36,982 bases of DNA from a candidate division CSSED10-310 bacterium (GCA_016927515.1 JAFGMN010000141.1:1-36982), one strand, 5' to 3'; shown: positions 16,562 through 25,992, numbered from the stretch's first letter. Made by a program: numbers and translations. The notes: generated by a model from the sequence alone, not told the origin.

Positions 16562-18220
16562 ATGCTCCGGTATTGCTTTGTTCGTTTGTGGATTATAGTA
16601 TGCGGAATTAGTTTTGTCTTGCTTAATCCGTTTCGTTTTTCGAGTGCGCAGGATGAGCGTTTAGCCACAACTCCTGCCTTCACGTCACCAGATAACTCCG
16701 CTCGATTTACTCGTGGCGACACGCCGCCGGTGATTCGTTGGACGGAAATTGCCGATGCGGATTCATATGAATTGGAATGTTCTCTCGATCCCTTTTTCGC
16801 TGCACCGTTTTCGCTCTTTCCGGAAACTAGCCATCTGGATTTGGGAGTAATGATCGATCAGTTAACATGGGATCCCTTGAGTTTTCAATTGTTTTTCCAC
16901 GTTCGTGGGTTGAAATCGTTACAACCAATCACACCGTATTCAGTAACGCTTGAATTCGCAAAATCGGTGGTAGGCCCAGTGACGCTTTTAACACCGATCG
17001 ATGATATGCGGTTTGGCACGGAAAACAATCTTCCGGTCTTTTCTTGGGAGCCTCTTCAGGGAATCACGGAGTATGCTGTCGAGTTCAGTCAAGACCCCCT
17101 GTTTGAAAACTCCCTGGGAGCATTCGTCTGGCCTGGCACGGAGATTGATTGTCGGACAACGGGTGATCGCAGTGTTTGGGATGCCATTGTTGGCACGTTT
17201 TATTGGCGGGTCTGGGGAATGGAAGGAAACAGCGTTCCCACACCATTTTCTGCAATCAGCGTTTTTTCCAAAACCATCGTCAATCCACCCAACCCGTTGT
17301 CACCTCCTGATCAAACGCGTTTCTCAAGCTCTGCCGCCATGCCGATTTTCACGTGGGAACCCTCTTCGCATCTTCCAGATGAGTACCACATTCAGTTTGC
17401 GGGCGGTCCCGATTCCTTTTCTCCGGGTGGAGCCTACATCCCTATACCCAGTACGTCCTTCGATTTTCGCTCTGTTGGGATTACTCCGGAGATGTGGAAC
17501 CAGTTTTTCGGTAAACTGTCTTGGCGCATTTCAGCAAATGACAGGGATGGAAACCATGGGGTCTTCGGTCGTTCATTTTCATTTGTGAAGATTGCTTCTA
17601 ACAATTATATGGCTTTCGGTGATTCCATTACGGGAGGATACGGCGCTTCGAATTGGGGGTCTGGGTATGCAGGATACCCCCCGGTTCTCCAGTCTTTTCT
17701 CCGGCAGCGATATGGATCGGGAGTTGCGGTTCGTTGCGTCGAAAACCGGTCATGGTTTCCGGGGGGGCATACGTACACGGGTGACGAGAATGCGAATTCT
17801 GCCATGGAGTCTCTCGGACCGGCGCATGTTTTGATTATGTTTGGTATCATCGACATTGTAGACCCGGGTGCACCGGGATGTGAAGATTATGATTGCCAGA
17901 CCATCGAACATCTCGGTTCAATCATCCAAACAATCCGGTCGTACCATGCTGTTCCGTATCTAGCAACTGTAACACCAGTGAATCCGGAATCAGATCGGGC
18001 ATTCCTGCAGGAGACTATCGATGAGTTAAATACCGAGATTCTGGCTTTGGCTAGTGAGCAGTCCATTGCACTGGCTGACATGGACGATGCTTTTCGAACC
18101 GCTCCCCTTCCACTTGAAGACTATTATACCTATGATTCTGAGACTCAAGAAGTTGACTGGGCACATTTCAACGATCTCGGTTATCACCTGATCGCCGAAA
18201 CATGGAACGAAATCCTCTGA
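16562..18220 (+). CDS. Secreted Ig/FN3-like repeat protein with C-terminal SGNH (GDSL-like) domain
   Basis: 552 residues with an N-terminal signal peptide ending near FRFSSAQ. Three repeats of about 110 residues with the pattern PxxxxxFxxxxxPxFxWxxxxxxxxYxxxF form Ig or fibronectin III-like domains. The C-terminal 200 residues are an SGNH hydrolase fold: block I GDSITGGYG with Ser355, and block V DWAHFN with Asp532 and His535. In block III the usual GxND reads GIID (residues 428-431), so the oxyanion-hole Asn is Ile. The enzyme may be weakened or use another donor. SGNH enzymes are esterases or lipases, often acting on polysaccharide acetyl groups; the substrate here is unknown. ATG 16562 has GAGG 7 nt upstream. 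The ftsK start lies 7 nt after its stop. Confidence 0.85.
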   Translation: MLRYCFVRLWIIVCGISFVLLNPFRFSSAQDERLATTPAFTSPDNSARFTRGDTPPVIRWTEIADADSYELECSLDPFFAAPFSLFPETSHLDLGVMIDQLTWDPLSFQLFFHVRGLKSLQPITPYSVTLEFAKSVVGPVTLLTPIDDMRFGTENNLPVFSWEPLQGITEYAVEFSQDPLFENSLGAFVWPGTEIDCRTTGDRSVWDAIVGTFYWRVWGMEGNSVPTPFSAISVFSKTIVNPPNPLSPPDQTRFSSSAAMPIFTWEPSSHLPDEYHIQFAGGPDSFSPGGAYIPIPSTSFDFRSVGITPEMWNQFFGKLSWRISANDRDGNHGVFGRSFSFVKIASNNYMAFGDSITGGYGASNWGSGYAGYPPVLQSFLRQRYGSGVAVRCVENRSWFPGGHTYTGDENANSAMESLGPAHVLIMFGIIDIVDPGAPGCEDYDCQTIEHLGSIIQTIRSYHAVPYLATVTPVNPESDRAFLQETIDELNTEILALASEQSIALADMDDAFRTAPLPLEDYYTYDSETQEVDWAHFNDLGYHLIAETWNEIL

Positions 18221-18227
18221 GGTTATT

Positions 18228-20702
18228 TTGGCAAGCAAAAGCAGGAAACACACGGCATCTACCAACCGGAGTGACTCTGACTCCCGATCATCGAAGCGAT
18301 TTCAGCGCTGGTTCGGACTATTAAACGCACTTCGTCAATCCCGCGCATTTCGAGAATCTTTTGGTTTGTGCTGTATGGCCTTCAGCGTTTTCCTGCTTGT
18401 CGGATTGGCATCCTTTTCCCAAGATCCCCAAAATACAACATCGAGTCTGTGCGGAACGATCGGAACGTATTTTTGCCGCGTTCTTCTCGATGGATTTGGA
18501 TGGGTAGCCGTCCTGATCCCGATTGTCATTTGCATCTATGGTGTCATTCTTTTTCGTCACCGCCGGCTGGAGCATCAGGGTATTCGTCTGGGTGGACTTA
18601 GCCTGTTCCTGATCACCGTTGCGTGCCTTCTTGCGATATCGTTCGAGACGAGCCAATTATGGCATGGGTACTCGTTTTTCTCGGGCGGTAATATCGGCCA
18701 TGTGCTGGCCGGACCGGTTGACAAATACCTGGGACCCTGGGGCGCAGCAATTATTTTGACCGTGATTCTGCTTGTCTCTCTGCTTCTTCTGACTGACATT
18801 TCATACCATGACTTTTTATCATACTGTCATCTTTCGACTCGACGTATATATCGTCACTTTGCAGAAAAGACAAAAAAATACCTTTCTAGCCGAAGGGAAA
18901 GGAATCGAGCAAGAAAGGCGCATCGCATCGAAATCCGGAAGGCGCGTCAGGCACAAAAAGAAGAGCAGGCTGCGATGCAGGCTGAAGCTACAAAAACCCA
19001 GATGCTTACCCATGAGGTCGAGCCCGACATTCGCACAGAACTGATCATTCTCAATAACGAGGAAGATGAGGATCCGGAGGAATCTTTTGGAGAAACATCT
19101 CCAGGAATCATCATCGAGGCGCATCCACTGATTCGTGAGAAAGAGGATGATGATAACGATCTATCGCCAGTGCAAGAACACGAACCGATCGTTGCCCGGG
19201 ACAGGCCGCGGCAGATGGAGATCCTAAACACGCAATCGATTGACTTTGAACTGCCCCCAATCAATCTATTGGATCATATCCCGGATATCGTTGAAAAAGA
19301 AAGCCGGGAATCCCTGCTTCGGAAATCCGATATGCTTATCAACAAGCTGGCTGAATTCAGTATTGAAGGGCGCGTCACTGAGGTCTGCCCGGGCCCTGTA
19401 ATCACTCGGTATGAGTATGAACCTGCGCCCGGGATTAAAATATCCAAAATCATCGGTTTGGCAGACGATCTCGCTCTCGGAATGCGCTCACGATTCGGCC
19501 TTCGAATTGCTCCAATGCCCGGCAAATCCACGTTGGGTATTGAGATTCCCAATCAGTATCGTGAAACGGTATTCCTCAAAGACATCTTGTTGTCTGATGA
19601 GTTCCAGGCAGCGAAGCAGAAGTCCATTCTGACTCTTCCATTAGGTAAGGACACTGCAGGACGACCATTTATCAGTGACTTGAAACGGATGCCGCATTTG
19701 CTGATTGCAGGCGCAACGGGTTCGGGAAAAAGTGTCTGTATCAATACGATCCTGGCCGGTTTATTGTATATTGCTAAACCAACGCATCTGCGTTTTCTTT
19801 TAATTGATCCGAAGATGCTCGAATTGAGTGATTTCAATGGCATTCCACATCTTCGGGAACCTGTCATCACGGATACAAAGATGGCACCGGATGCACTGAA
19901 TTGGGCGGTATCTGAAATGGAGCGACGGTATCGCCTGCTTGCAGACACCGGTGTCCGCAACATCGACCAATACAACAACAAGGTCGATGCACCCGAGTAT
20001 TCCGGTAATTTGGAGCATATGCCGTATCTGGTGATTGTGATTGATGAGCTGGCTGACCTGATGCTTACGGCCGCACCTGCTATCGAAGAAACCATTCAGC
20101 GACTGGCCCAGATGGCACGCGCGGCAGGAATTCACTTAATCATTGCGACTCAACGGCCGTCTGTCGATGTTATCACTGGCGTTATCAAAGCCAATCTGCC
20201 GTGTCGCCTTGCGTTCCAGGTCGCATCCCGAGTGGATTCTCGCACAATCATCGACTCGATAGGTGCTGAAAAATTGCTAGGTATGGGAGATTTCATTTTT
20301 ATTCCGCCGGGTACTTCCCAACTTATACGCGCGCATGGAGCGTATGTTAGCGAGAGCGAGGTCAAGCGAATAGTGGAATTTCTTGCCACCCAGCCATCGA
20401 TTGATGATGAGGATTCGATATTTCGCTCGATCGAGTCGGAAAATGGCGAGTTTGAGGATGTTGATGATCCGTTGTTCAATGATGCGGTCAAATTGGTTTT
20501 GACCTCGGGTTTGGCTTCGATCAGTATGCTGCAGCGACGGTTGAAGGTGGGTCATAGCCGTGCTTCCCGTCTAATCGACTGCATGGAGCTAACCGGCATT
20601 GTCGGCCCGCATATCGGATCAAAACCCCGTGAAATTCTCGTTGATCGCGATGAATACCTTGAACGTCTAAAGGAGATCAATGAATCAGGAGTCTATGAAT
20701 AG
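18228..20702 (+). CDS. ftsK: DNA translocase FtsK
   Basis: Septal DNA pump that moves chromosome termini through the closing division site and activates XerCD recombination. 824 residues, close to the compact SpoIIIE/FtsK size. About four N-terminal transmembrane helices (residues 45-205) are followed by a charged, possibly coiled-coil linker rich in Arg, Lys and Glu (205-330). The motor domain carries Walker A GATGSGKSV near residue 495, Walker B LVIVIDELADLM and ATQRPSVDVITG. The C-terminal winged-helix gamma domain (about 755-824; MLQRRLKVGHSRASRLID) reads polar DNA motifs. The start is TTG 18228 with TGAGG 5 nt upstream overlapping the previous stop; no internal ATG would keep the first helix intact. 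Its 3' end overlaps lolA by 23 nt. Confidence 0.96.
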   Translation: MASKSRKHTASTNRSDSDSRSSKRFQRWFGLLNALRQSRAFRESFGLCCMAFSVFLLVGLASFSQDPQNTTSSLCGTIGTYFCRVLLDGFGWVAVLIPIVICIYGVILFRHRRLEHQGIRLGGLSLFLITVACLLAISFETSQLWHGYSFFSGGNIGHVLAGPVDKYLGPWGAAIILTVILLVSLLLLTDISYHDFLSYCHLSTRRIYRHFAEKTKKYLSSRRERNRARKAHRIEIRKARQAQKEEQAAMQAEATKTQMLTHEVEPDIRTELIILNNEEDEDPEESFGETSPGIIIEAHPLIREKEDDDNDLSPVQEHEPIVARDRPRQMEILNTQSIDFELPPINLLDHIPDIVEKESRESLLRKSDMLINKLAEFSIEGRVTEVCPGPVITRYEYEPAPGIKISKIIGLADDLALGMRSRFGLRIAPMPGKSTLGIEIPNQYRETVFLKDILLSDEFQAAKQKSILTLPLGKDTAGRPFISDLKRMPHLLIAGATGSGKSVCINTILAGLLYIAKPTHLRFLLIDPKMLELSDFNGIPHLREPVITDTKMAPDALNWAVSEMERRYRLLADTGVRNIDQYNNKVDAPEYSGNLEHMPYLVIVIDELADLMLTAAPAIEETIQRLAQMARAAGIHLIIATQRPSVDVITGVIKANLPCRLAFQVASRVDSRTIIDSIGAEKLLGMGDFIFIPPGTSQLIRAHGAYVSESEVKRIVEFLATQPSIDDEDSIFRSIESENGEFEDVDDPLFNDAVKLVLTSGLASISMLQRRLKVGHSRASRLIDCMELTGIVGPHIGSKPREILVDRDEYLERLKEINESGVYE

Positions 20703-21447
20703 GTCATTTTTAACGTATTTCATCTGTATCGCTTGGATCTGCTTGATAGGATACGCATCGAATGCAATAGAAACAGCGAATGTCCTGGGATTATCGAATA
20801 GCCCCCATGCAGAAAAGGCAGCCATTTTGGATCAATTTCTTGCGTTCATTCAGCAAATTGATCGACTCAGTGCGGATTTTATGCAAGAGAACAACAACGT
20901 ATCCACTGGTCAAATCATGACCGGATCGGGCATTTTGCGAATCCAGCGCCCGGATCGCTTTGAATGGGTTTATTCGAGTCAACCTCGGAATCATATTGTC
21001 TGCAATGGCAGTTTGATTATTATGATTTTGCCGGATGTTCAGCAGGTAATGATGGACAGTGCGGACAGCCAAGAAATTCTGTGGTCGCCCCTCTCACTTT
21101 TAACCGATGCCCGGTGGATGCAACGGATGCAAGTGGAAACACTCACCCCAGACTCAACCGATGTTGCAGAAACAGCATCATTCAAACTGACTCCTCGAAA
21201 ACAGGAAGACGCGTTTGAAAATATTATCGTCAGGATTCCTCTCCACCTTCCGGCCACATCGTTTGAGATCACCGTTTTTGATGGGGCCGGTAATCAGAAT
21301 CGGATTCGATTTACAGGATTACGCCAAACGGAGCCGGAATATGATATCGATGCACCAAGCATACCTGTTGGGTTCGAGGTCACCGATTTTCAGGGCAATC
21401 CTCGGAATCCGGAAGCTGTAGAGAGGAAGCAGGATCATGAAGACTAA
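20680..21447 (+). CDS. lolA: Outer-membrane lipoprotein carrier protein LolA
   Basis: Periplasmic chaperone that takes lipoproteins from the LolCDE transporter to the outer membrane. An N-terminal signal peptide (FLTYFICIAWICLIGYASNA) is followed by the LolA core, with QIDRLSADFMQE and the signature stretch GILRIQRPDRFEWVYSSQP then IVCNG. 255 residues, somewhat long because of a C-terminal extension after the usual end of the domain. Two ATGs are possible: 20680 with AAGGAG 4 nt upstream, used here, and 20695 with AGGAG 3 nt upstream. ftsK-lolA adjacency is common in diderms. It overlaps the next gene by 11 nt. Confidence 0.9.
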   Translation: MNQESMNRSFLTYFICIAWICLIGYASNAIETANVLGLSNSPHAEKAAILDQFLAFIQQIDRLSADFMQENNNVSTGQIMTGSGILRIQRPDRFEWVYSSQPRNHIVCNGSLIIMILPDVQQVMMDSADSQEILWSPLSLLTDARWMQRMQVETLTPDSTDVAETASFKLTPRKQEDAFENIIVRIPLHLPATSFEITVFDGAGNQNRIRFTGLRQTEPEYDIDAPSIPVGFEVTDFQGNPRNPEAVERKQDHED

Positions 21448-22093
21448 AACGACAGGGTTGTTATTCGTAATGTGTGGATTCCTGTTGAGTATCACCGGAT
21501 GTGGACCGCATCGCTACCTCTGTGAACCGGGTGATGGGTGTTTTACCTTGGCGGATTATGAAGACACGGTTAATCAATGGGTTGCACATGACGAATTGCA
21601 TGACCGCTTCATCAGCCAGGCCGATATCCATGCGGTCTTTCTTTCATGGGAACTCCGGCAGGCCTATCTGGATGCTTTACGCGATCGTGCGGCGGTTGAG
21701 CCGGCGTATTTTGAACGGCAAAAGGACAGGGAAATTAAGCAATTTGAGAGTGGAAACGAATTTCATATTGGGCTGTACTGCTATCAAAAGGAGTGGTATC
21801 GGATAACCGGCGAGAATCCGATTTGGCGCTTAACGCTGCGAACTGATCGCGGAGATGAGGTGCGTCCTGTCTTGATCGAAGAAATCGAGATTCCCCCTGA
21901 CCAAGCATGGAAATACCTTGAATTTTTGACGCAGGGTCGCAAGGTTTATCGTGCGGTTTTTCCACGCACAACAGAAAACGGATCGCTCCTTCTGGATAAA
22001 GAAACGCGATGGTTTGAACTCCGGTGCCATTCCATGCTCGGCACGCTGACAATGCATTGGGACGTCGGACCGATTCCCCTTTATCTAAAATAA
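21437..22093 (+). CDS. Lipoprotein of unknown function
   Basis: 218 residues with a type II signal peptide: basic start MKTKTTG, hydrophobic core and lipobox LSITGC, giving a lipidated Cys22. The mature part is soluble, aromatic-rich and charged, with no motif I recognise. The ATG lies inside the end of lolA, and GAGGAAG is 7 nt upstream, so it is coupled to lolA and may be a LolA cargo. It does not look like LolB by eye. Last gene of the operon; no clear terminator follows in the 70-nt convergent gap before dgt. Confidence 0.8.
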   Translation: MKTKTTGLLFVMCGFLLSITGCGPHRYLCEPGDGCFTLADYEDTVNQWVAHDELHDRFISQADIHAVFLSWELRQAYLDALRDRAAVEPAYFERQKDREIKQFESGNEFHIGLYCYQKEWYRITGENPIWRLTLRTDRGDEVRPVLIEEIEIPPDQAWKYLEFLTQGRKVYRAVFPRTTENGSLLLDKETRWFELRCHSMLGTLTMHWDVGPIPLYLK

Positions 22094-22163
22094 CTCTGAA
22101 AGGTTCTGAACCATCCGCCATGTATCGATTTCTGGCAAAAAATAGTCTTGCTGAACAGCTAAA

Positions 22164-23333
22164 TCAGATTCGCGACCCCGGGTCTGTCAGTTTCTGATAT
22201 TCATCCAGGGCAAAGCGATCCGTCATTCCAGCAATGTAATCGCAGATGACTCGTTCTTTATCACCGCTGACCTGAATGTAACGCTGGATCTTATCAGGAA
22301 GCAGTCTCTGCGTCGTTGTATATCGTTCGAATAAATCTCTTAGGAACCACTTCGCTTTGGTTGTCATGCGAATGACGCGGTAATGGAAGTAGAAATTGTG
22401 TAGCAGAAATGTCGATAGCTCATGAATCATCCTCTGAGCATGCATGCTGAAGCCGATTAAACATGTCAGGTGGTTTCTTGCATCATCCGGTGTTTGAGGT
22501 GAAAGGTTTTTGATCGCATCGGCGCTGGATCGAATGGCATCCTTCACGAAATAATCCTTGATAAAACGAACCGCTTCATGTCTTGCAATATCCGGTTCAA
22601 GGGATTGACCGCCAACTTCCTGAAATGCGATCTGCCAGATCGGAATCGCTTCGAGGTGTTTCCAATCGATAACTCTTGACCGCAATCCATCTTCAAGGTC
22701 ATGGCAATTATACGCAATTTCATCGGCAAGATTGACAACCTGTCCCTCCAAGGACACGCGTTTTTCCGGTTCATAGCCATCTGCATCGGGATGATCGAAT
22801 GCGCTGGCATGTTTGATAAGCCCTTCTCTCACTTCCCAAGTTAAATTCAATCCATCAAATCGGGGGTATCGTTTTTCAAGATATTCAACGACACGGAGAC
22901 TTTGGCGATTGTGTTCAAATCCGCCGTGATCAACCATCAGTTCATTCAAAATCTCTTCGCCTGCATGACCAAATGGGGTATGTCCCAAGTCATGGGCCAA
23001 AGCAATCGCTTCGGTCAGATCTTCATTGAGAGCTAACGATCGGGCCAGCGCACGAGCAACCATACTCACTTCGAATGTATGCGTCAGCCGAGTTCGATAA
23101 TGATCACCCTCGTAGTTAACAAATACTTGGGTTTTATATTCAAGGCGACGGAATGCTCGGCTATGCACAATACGATCGATATCTCTTTGATAGCAGGTTC
23201 TCGAGATCGACTCTTCCTCAGGAAATCGACGCCCTCGACTGGCCGCCGACCGCATGGCAAAGGATGCCAACCGTTGATTCTCGAGAGACTCCAGTTCTTT
23301 CCGGTATCGAATATCATTCATTATTTTCGACAT
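22164..23333 (-). CDS. dgt: dGTP triphosphohydrolase-like HD-domain protein
   Basis: 389 residues of the HD-domain dNTPase family, which cleaves deoxynucleoside triphosphates, typically dGTP, to nucleoside and tripolyphosphate. The metal-binding residues are visible: His85 (RLTHTFEVS), His114-Asp115 (AHDLGHTPFGHAGE) and Asp204 (NLADEIAYNCHD). The N-terminal SRTCYQRDIDRIVHSRAFRRLEYKTQVF block is typical. The length suits the shorter, Thermus- or Pseudomonas-type enzymes. The start (MSKIMND) overlaps the end of hpt by 20 nt; Met5 would reduce this to 8 nt. No Shine-Dalgarno is evident, so translation probably depends on coupling to hpt. Confidence 0.93.
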   Translation of the reverse strand: MSKIMNDIRYRKELESLENQRLASFAMRSAASRGRRFPEEESISRTCYQRDIDRIVHSRAFRRLEYKTQVFVNYEGDHYRTRLTHTFEVSMVARALARSLALNEDLTEAIALAHDLGHTPFGHAGEEILNELMVDHGGFEHNRQSLRVVEYLEKRYPRFDGLNLTWEVREGLIKHASAFDHPDADGYEPEKRVSLEGQVVNLADEIAYNCHDLEDGLRSRVIDWKHLEAIPIWQIAFQEVGGQSLEPDIARHEAVRFIKDYFVKDAIRSSADAIKNLSPQTPDDARNHLTCLIGFSMHAQRMIHELSTFLLHNFYFHYRVIRMTTKAKWFLRDLFERYTTTQRLLPDKIQRYIQVSGDKERVICDYIAGMTDRFALDEYQKLTDPGSRI

Positions 23334-23844
23334 TATTCACTGTCGCAATATAGGGTAAATTGCGGTAAAGCTGCTGGTAATCCAATCCATATCCCACCAC
23401 GAACTTATCGGGAATTTCGAATCCGATGTAATCCGCCAGCTTTTCGTCTGGGTGTTTGTTCGTTTTATCAAGTAAAGCACATACGGCAACCGATGCCGGC
23501 GATCGGCTGTAGAACATATTTAACAGGTATTTTAATGTCAGCCCGCTATCGATGATATCCTCTACAAGAAGGATGTGCTGGTTTGTGATTGGATAGTCTA
23601 GATCCTTTAAAATCCGCACAATCCCGCTGGATGATGTGCTGGAACCATAGCTTGAAACCGCCATAAAATCAACCATATGAGGAATACTCAAAGCTCTACT
23701 CAGATCAGACAGAAAAATAAACGCGCCCTTAAGGACACCGATCAGAGTCACTGACCGATCACAATAATCCTGACTGATTTGTTGCCCTAATTCCTTGATT
23801 CTAGATGAAATCTGTGTTTCAGAAATCAGCTTATCATGCTTCAT
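23314..23844 (-). CDS. hpt: Hypoxanthine phosphoribosyltransferase
   Basis: Purine salvage enzyme that converts hypoxanthine or guanine plus PRPP to IMP or GMP. The PRPP loop reads LLVEDIIDSGLTL, and the flexible-loop SYG and C-terminal VGYGLDY motifs are present. 176 residues, normal for the family. I begin at the second ATG (MKHDKLIS): GGGTGG is 6 nt upstream, whereas the ORF track start (23850) overlaps this site. Third gene of a four-gene minus-strand operon, immediately before dgt; both act on purine compounds. Confidence 0.94.
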   Translation of the reverse strand: MKHDKLISETQISSRIKELGQQISQDYCDRSVTLIGVLKGAFIFLSDLSRALSIPHMVDFMAVSSYGSSTSSSGIVRILKDLDYPITNQHILLVEDIIDSGLTLKYLLNMFYSRSPASVAVCALLDKTNKHPDEKLADYIGFEIPDKFVVGYGLDYQQLYRNLPYIATVNNVENNE

Positions 23845-23917
23845 ACACATCCACCCTTATGCAACCATTCAGAGCAAACCATCTCGCTCGGATTAATCAA
23901 GCACACTCGTCAGCACA

Positions 23918-24841
23918 CTAATTAAAATCGAACTGTTTGATCATGACACTCAGTTCACGTGAATCGCTTGTCTCTTCGAAATCTGTCGGCCGGAAGCCCT
24001 TATCCGAGGATAAAACAAGTTCCGCCATTTCCCCATTGACAATGGTTCCTTTCTCAATCACTCGTTTTATGATGAATTCATCAGACAGATTAGGGTAAAC
24101 ACCGAGAGATTGCCCATCTAACACAAGCTCCATGGATACCGGACCGTTCAACTTGTCAATCGGAACCCAGCCATGGAGATAGAGGGTGAGATCTCTGTCA
24201 GCACCTTTCAGTTGGCAGACTCCCCGCGAACTCATCCAGCGCCAGGAATTATTCGAGCCCGGACCAAATTCTTTTTGATGCCAGCCATCCCCGAAGACAA
24301 TGCGCGCTTCTGGGAGGTCATCAATATTCATTGGGGGTGCGACAGTGAATTCTCTGACGATCACCTTGGTTCCTGAGCCGCCGGAAGCATTCTGGATGGA
24401 AAACTTTTGAGTCGATTCGTTGAGATACAGGCCGACCATAGCTTGTATCTTTTGTCGTCTGGGGATCAGAGGGACAAGGATTTCCCGTGAGTAGCTAGTG
24501 GGTGGCGACGGTAATACGTGGTCGTCCTGAAACAGGATTTTGCCATCCGAGTTGGCAAAATGAACTTTAACCATCACATTTTGCTCGAGAAGGTTTTGCG
24601 GTATATTCTGCCATGAAAACGTAACGGTATGCAGACTATTGCCCGTCACGGAATCTGGAATGCCTTCAACAGTACACACACTCTGGAGGTGTTCGATCGA
24701 CTCTTGGGACGCTGATTTATTTCCACTGCATCCGGTGATAGTGATTGTTCCAAGAAGTAAGACCGGACACCACGCAAGAATTGCCAATCTATAAAATGGT
24801 TCCGATAACATCGGAGTTCTTTTGCGAAACAGCTGCATCAT
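23918..24841 (-). CDS. Lipoprotein of unknown function
   Basis: Up to 307 residues. A hydrophobic segment ends in the lipobox TITGC, giving a lipidated Cys near residue 38. The start is unsure: ATG 24841 as tracked, or ATG 24811 (MLSEPFYR), which gives a shorter signal peptide; neither has a strong binding site. The mature part looks like two beta-rich domains: the first with FSWQNIP and VKVHFANSDGK, resembling a bacterial Ig-like or cohesion-type fold, and the second after GDGWHQKEFGP. No enzymatic motif is seen. It overlaps the upstream lipoprotein gene by 23 to 53 nt, so the two are expressed together and may form a complex. Confidence 0.72.
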   Translation of the reverse strand: MMQLFRKRTPMLSEPFYRLAILAWCPVLLLGTITITGCSGNKSASQESIEHLQSVCTVEGIPDSVTGNSLHTVTFSWQNIPQNLLEQNVMVKVHFANSDGKILFQDDHVLPSPPTSYSREILVPLIPRRQKIQAMVGLYLNESTQKFSIQNASGGSGTKVIVREFTVAPPMNIDDLPEARIVFGDGWHQKEFGPGSNNSWRWMSSRGVCQLKGADRDLTLYLHGWVPIDKLNGPVSMELVLDGQSLGVYPNLSDEFIIKRVIEKGTIVNGEMAELVLSSDKGFRPTDFEETSDSRELSVMIKQFDFN

Positions 24842-25928
24842 CTTTAAATATCCCGGTCATTTGAAGTTTTGTCTGGAACTCGCAGACAAGGATTCCGTCC
24901 ACGATCTTTATCACTCTCAGCGTTCCTTTGTATTTCGAGCTTTCGTACCCGATCACCTCTTGGCTGATTGGGCTGAGTTTCTTTTCATATACATCGAACA
25001 AATCACCGACTTGGGCATTTTTATCCTGCGGAAGTCGGATCGAAAAATTCGGAACATCCGTTGGCAGGACTTCGAGCAATCCGCAGAAGTCCTGACCCCA
25101 ACAGTAAATTGCATAATGGCTTGGCATTACCTTGACGGTCTGAAGCCCAGTTACATCCCGTATCTGGACCCAATTGATTTCCGCTGGATCCGTGATCCAG
25201 ACACCTGGAATACCTTTGTATTTATTGGCTATTTTCCACTTGTTATCAATCACGATCCGTGAATCGCGCAACTGCTTGTATTCTTCTTCGGTGATTTCGT
25301 TTTTCTGCAGCTGCTCATCCAGCAAGTAATGCTTGCCTTCCTCTTTGAAAATGACATTGCGATCGTCATTGACCAGGAAGGTATTCGTGGCAGGTCCTTT
25401 GTAGATCCGCTTCGGCTGTTTCAACCAGTCATTCTCGGTATTCATGAGGATTCCCAGCGACCGCTCCTCGGTTCCACCTTCGACCTGAAAAATCCCGTAA
25501 TCATGGAAAATGTATTTCTGCTCCCCACCGGACCGGAAAACGCCGAAGCTGGGATCCCGCGCCAGTTGGAACAATTTAAACCGTTGTTTCGTGGCCAGAT
25601 CATAATAGTAAACGACTCCGGACTGGTCATTGAAAATGGCAGCCAGACCGTCACCCCGAAAATCTGGGGATGGACCAAAATCAACAGCAATGTAACTGCT
25701 GGTCAATATACAAACATTTCCAGGATCCCGGATTTTACCCAAAAGGATCTGATCCTCGTTAAACAAATCGCCTTCCTTGATTTTCCGTGCCAGTTCCTGA
25801 GCCTCAGCTAATTTGCGCTGATATTCCCGCTCATTGACATCAGTTTTATCCTCCTCGGAACCGCAAGCTGCCAATAAAAGCAAGGCTATGACAAGCGTGA
25901 AGTTGCGGATTGCACTCCTGTTAACCAT
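24789..25928 (-). CDS. Lipoprotein with a FlgT-C-like C-terminal domain
   Basis: 379 residues from ATG 25928, chosen because GGAGGAGAGG ends 7 nt upstream and a lipoprotein signal peptide follows (MVNRSAIRNFTLVIALLLLAAC, lipobox LAAC). The tracked start at 26021 lies upstream of the predicted transcription start. A charged coiled stretch (EREYQRKLAEAQELARKIKEG) follows the lipidated Cys. The C-terminal 60 residues (AQVGDLFDVYEKK, then VIGYESSKYKGTLRVIKIVDG) resemble the small beta-barrel seen at the C-terminus of FlgT and related envelope proteins; this is a by-eye match. The middle is unassigned. First gene of the operon with lipoprotein, hpt and dgt. Probably an envelope structural or assembly factor. 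Confidence 0.8.
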   Translation of the reverse strand: MVNRSAIRNFTLVIALLLLAACGSEEDKTDVNEREYQRKLAEAQELARKIKEGDLFNEDQILLGKIRDPGNVCILTSSYIAVDFGPSPDFRGDGLAAIFNDQSGVVYYYDLATKQRFKLFQLARDPSFGVFRSGGEQKYIFHDYGIFQVEGGTEERSLGILMNTENDWLKQPKRIYKGPATNTFLVNDDRNVIFKEEGKHYLLDEQLQKNEITEEEYKQLRDSRIVIDNKWKIANKYKGIPGVWITDPAEINWVQIRDVTGLQTVKVMPSHYAIYCWGQDFCGLLEVLPTDVPNFSIRLPQDKNAQVGDLFDVYEKKLSPISQEVIGYESSKYKGTLRVIKIVDGILVCEFQTKLQMTGIFKDDAAVSQKNSDVIGTIL

Positions 25929-25992
25929 TTTGTAACCTCTCCTCCAGCATTCCTGATCATTTCGACGGATCAAAGCGTTCGATCTTGCCCTC

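Noticed and set aside
17136-17152. Sigma-54-like TGGCACGGAGATTGAT in the SGNH gene
   Set aside because: It lies inside a coding sequence in the middle of an operon and lacks the GC of the -12 element.
22102-22162. Terminator in the convergent gap between the lipoprotein gene and dgt
   Set aside because: GGTTCTGAACC has a one-base loop, and the only minus-strand T tract (from 22140) follows a stem of 3-4 bp; too weak to call.
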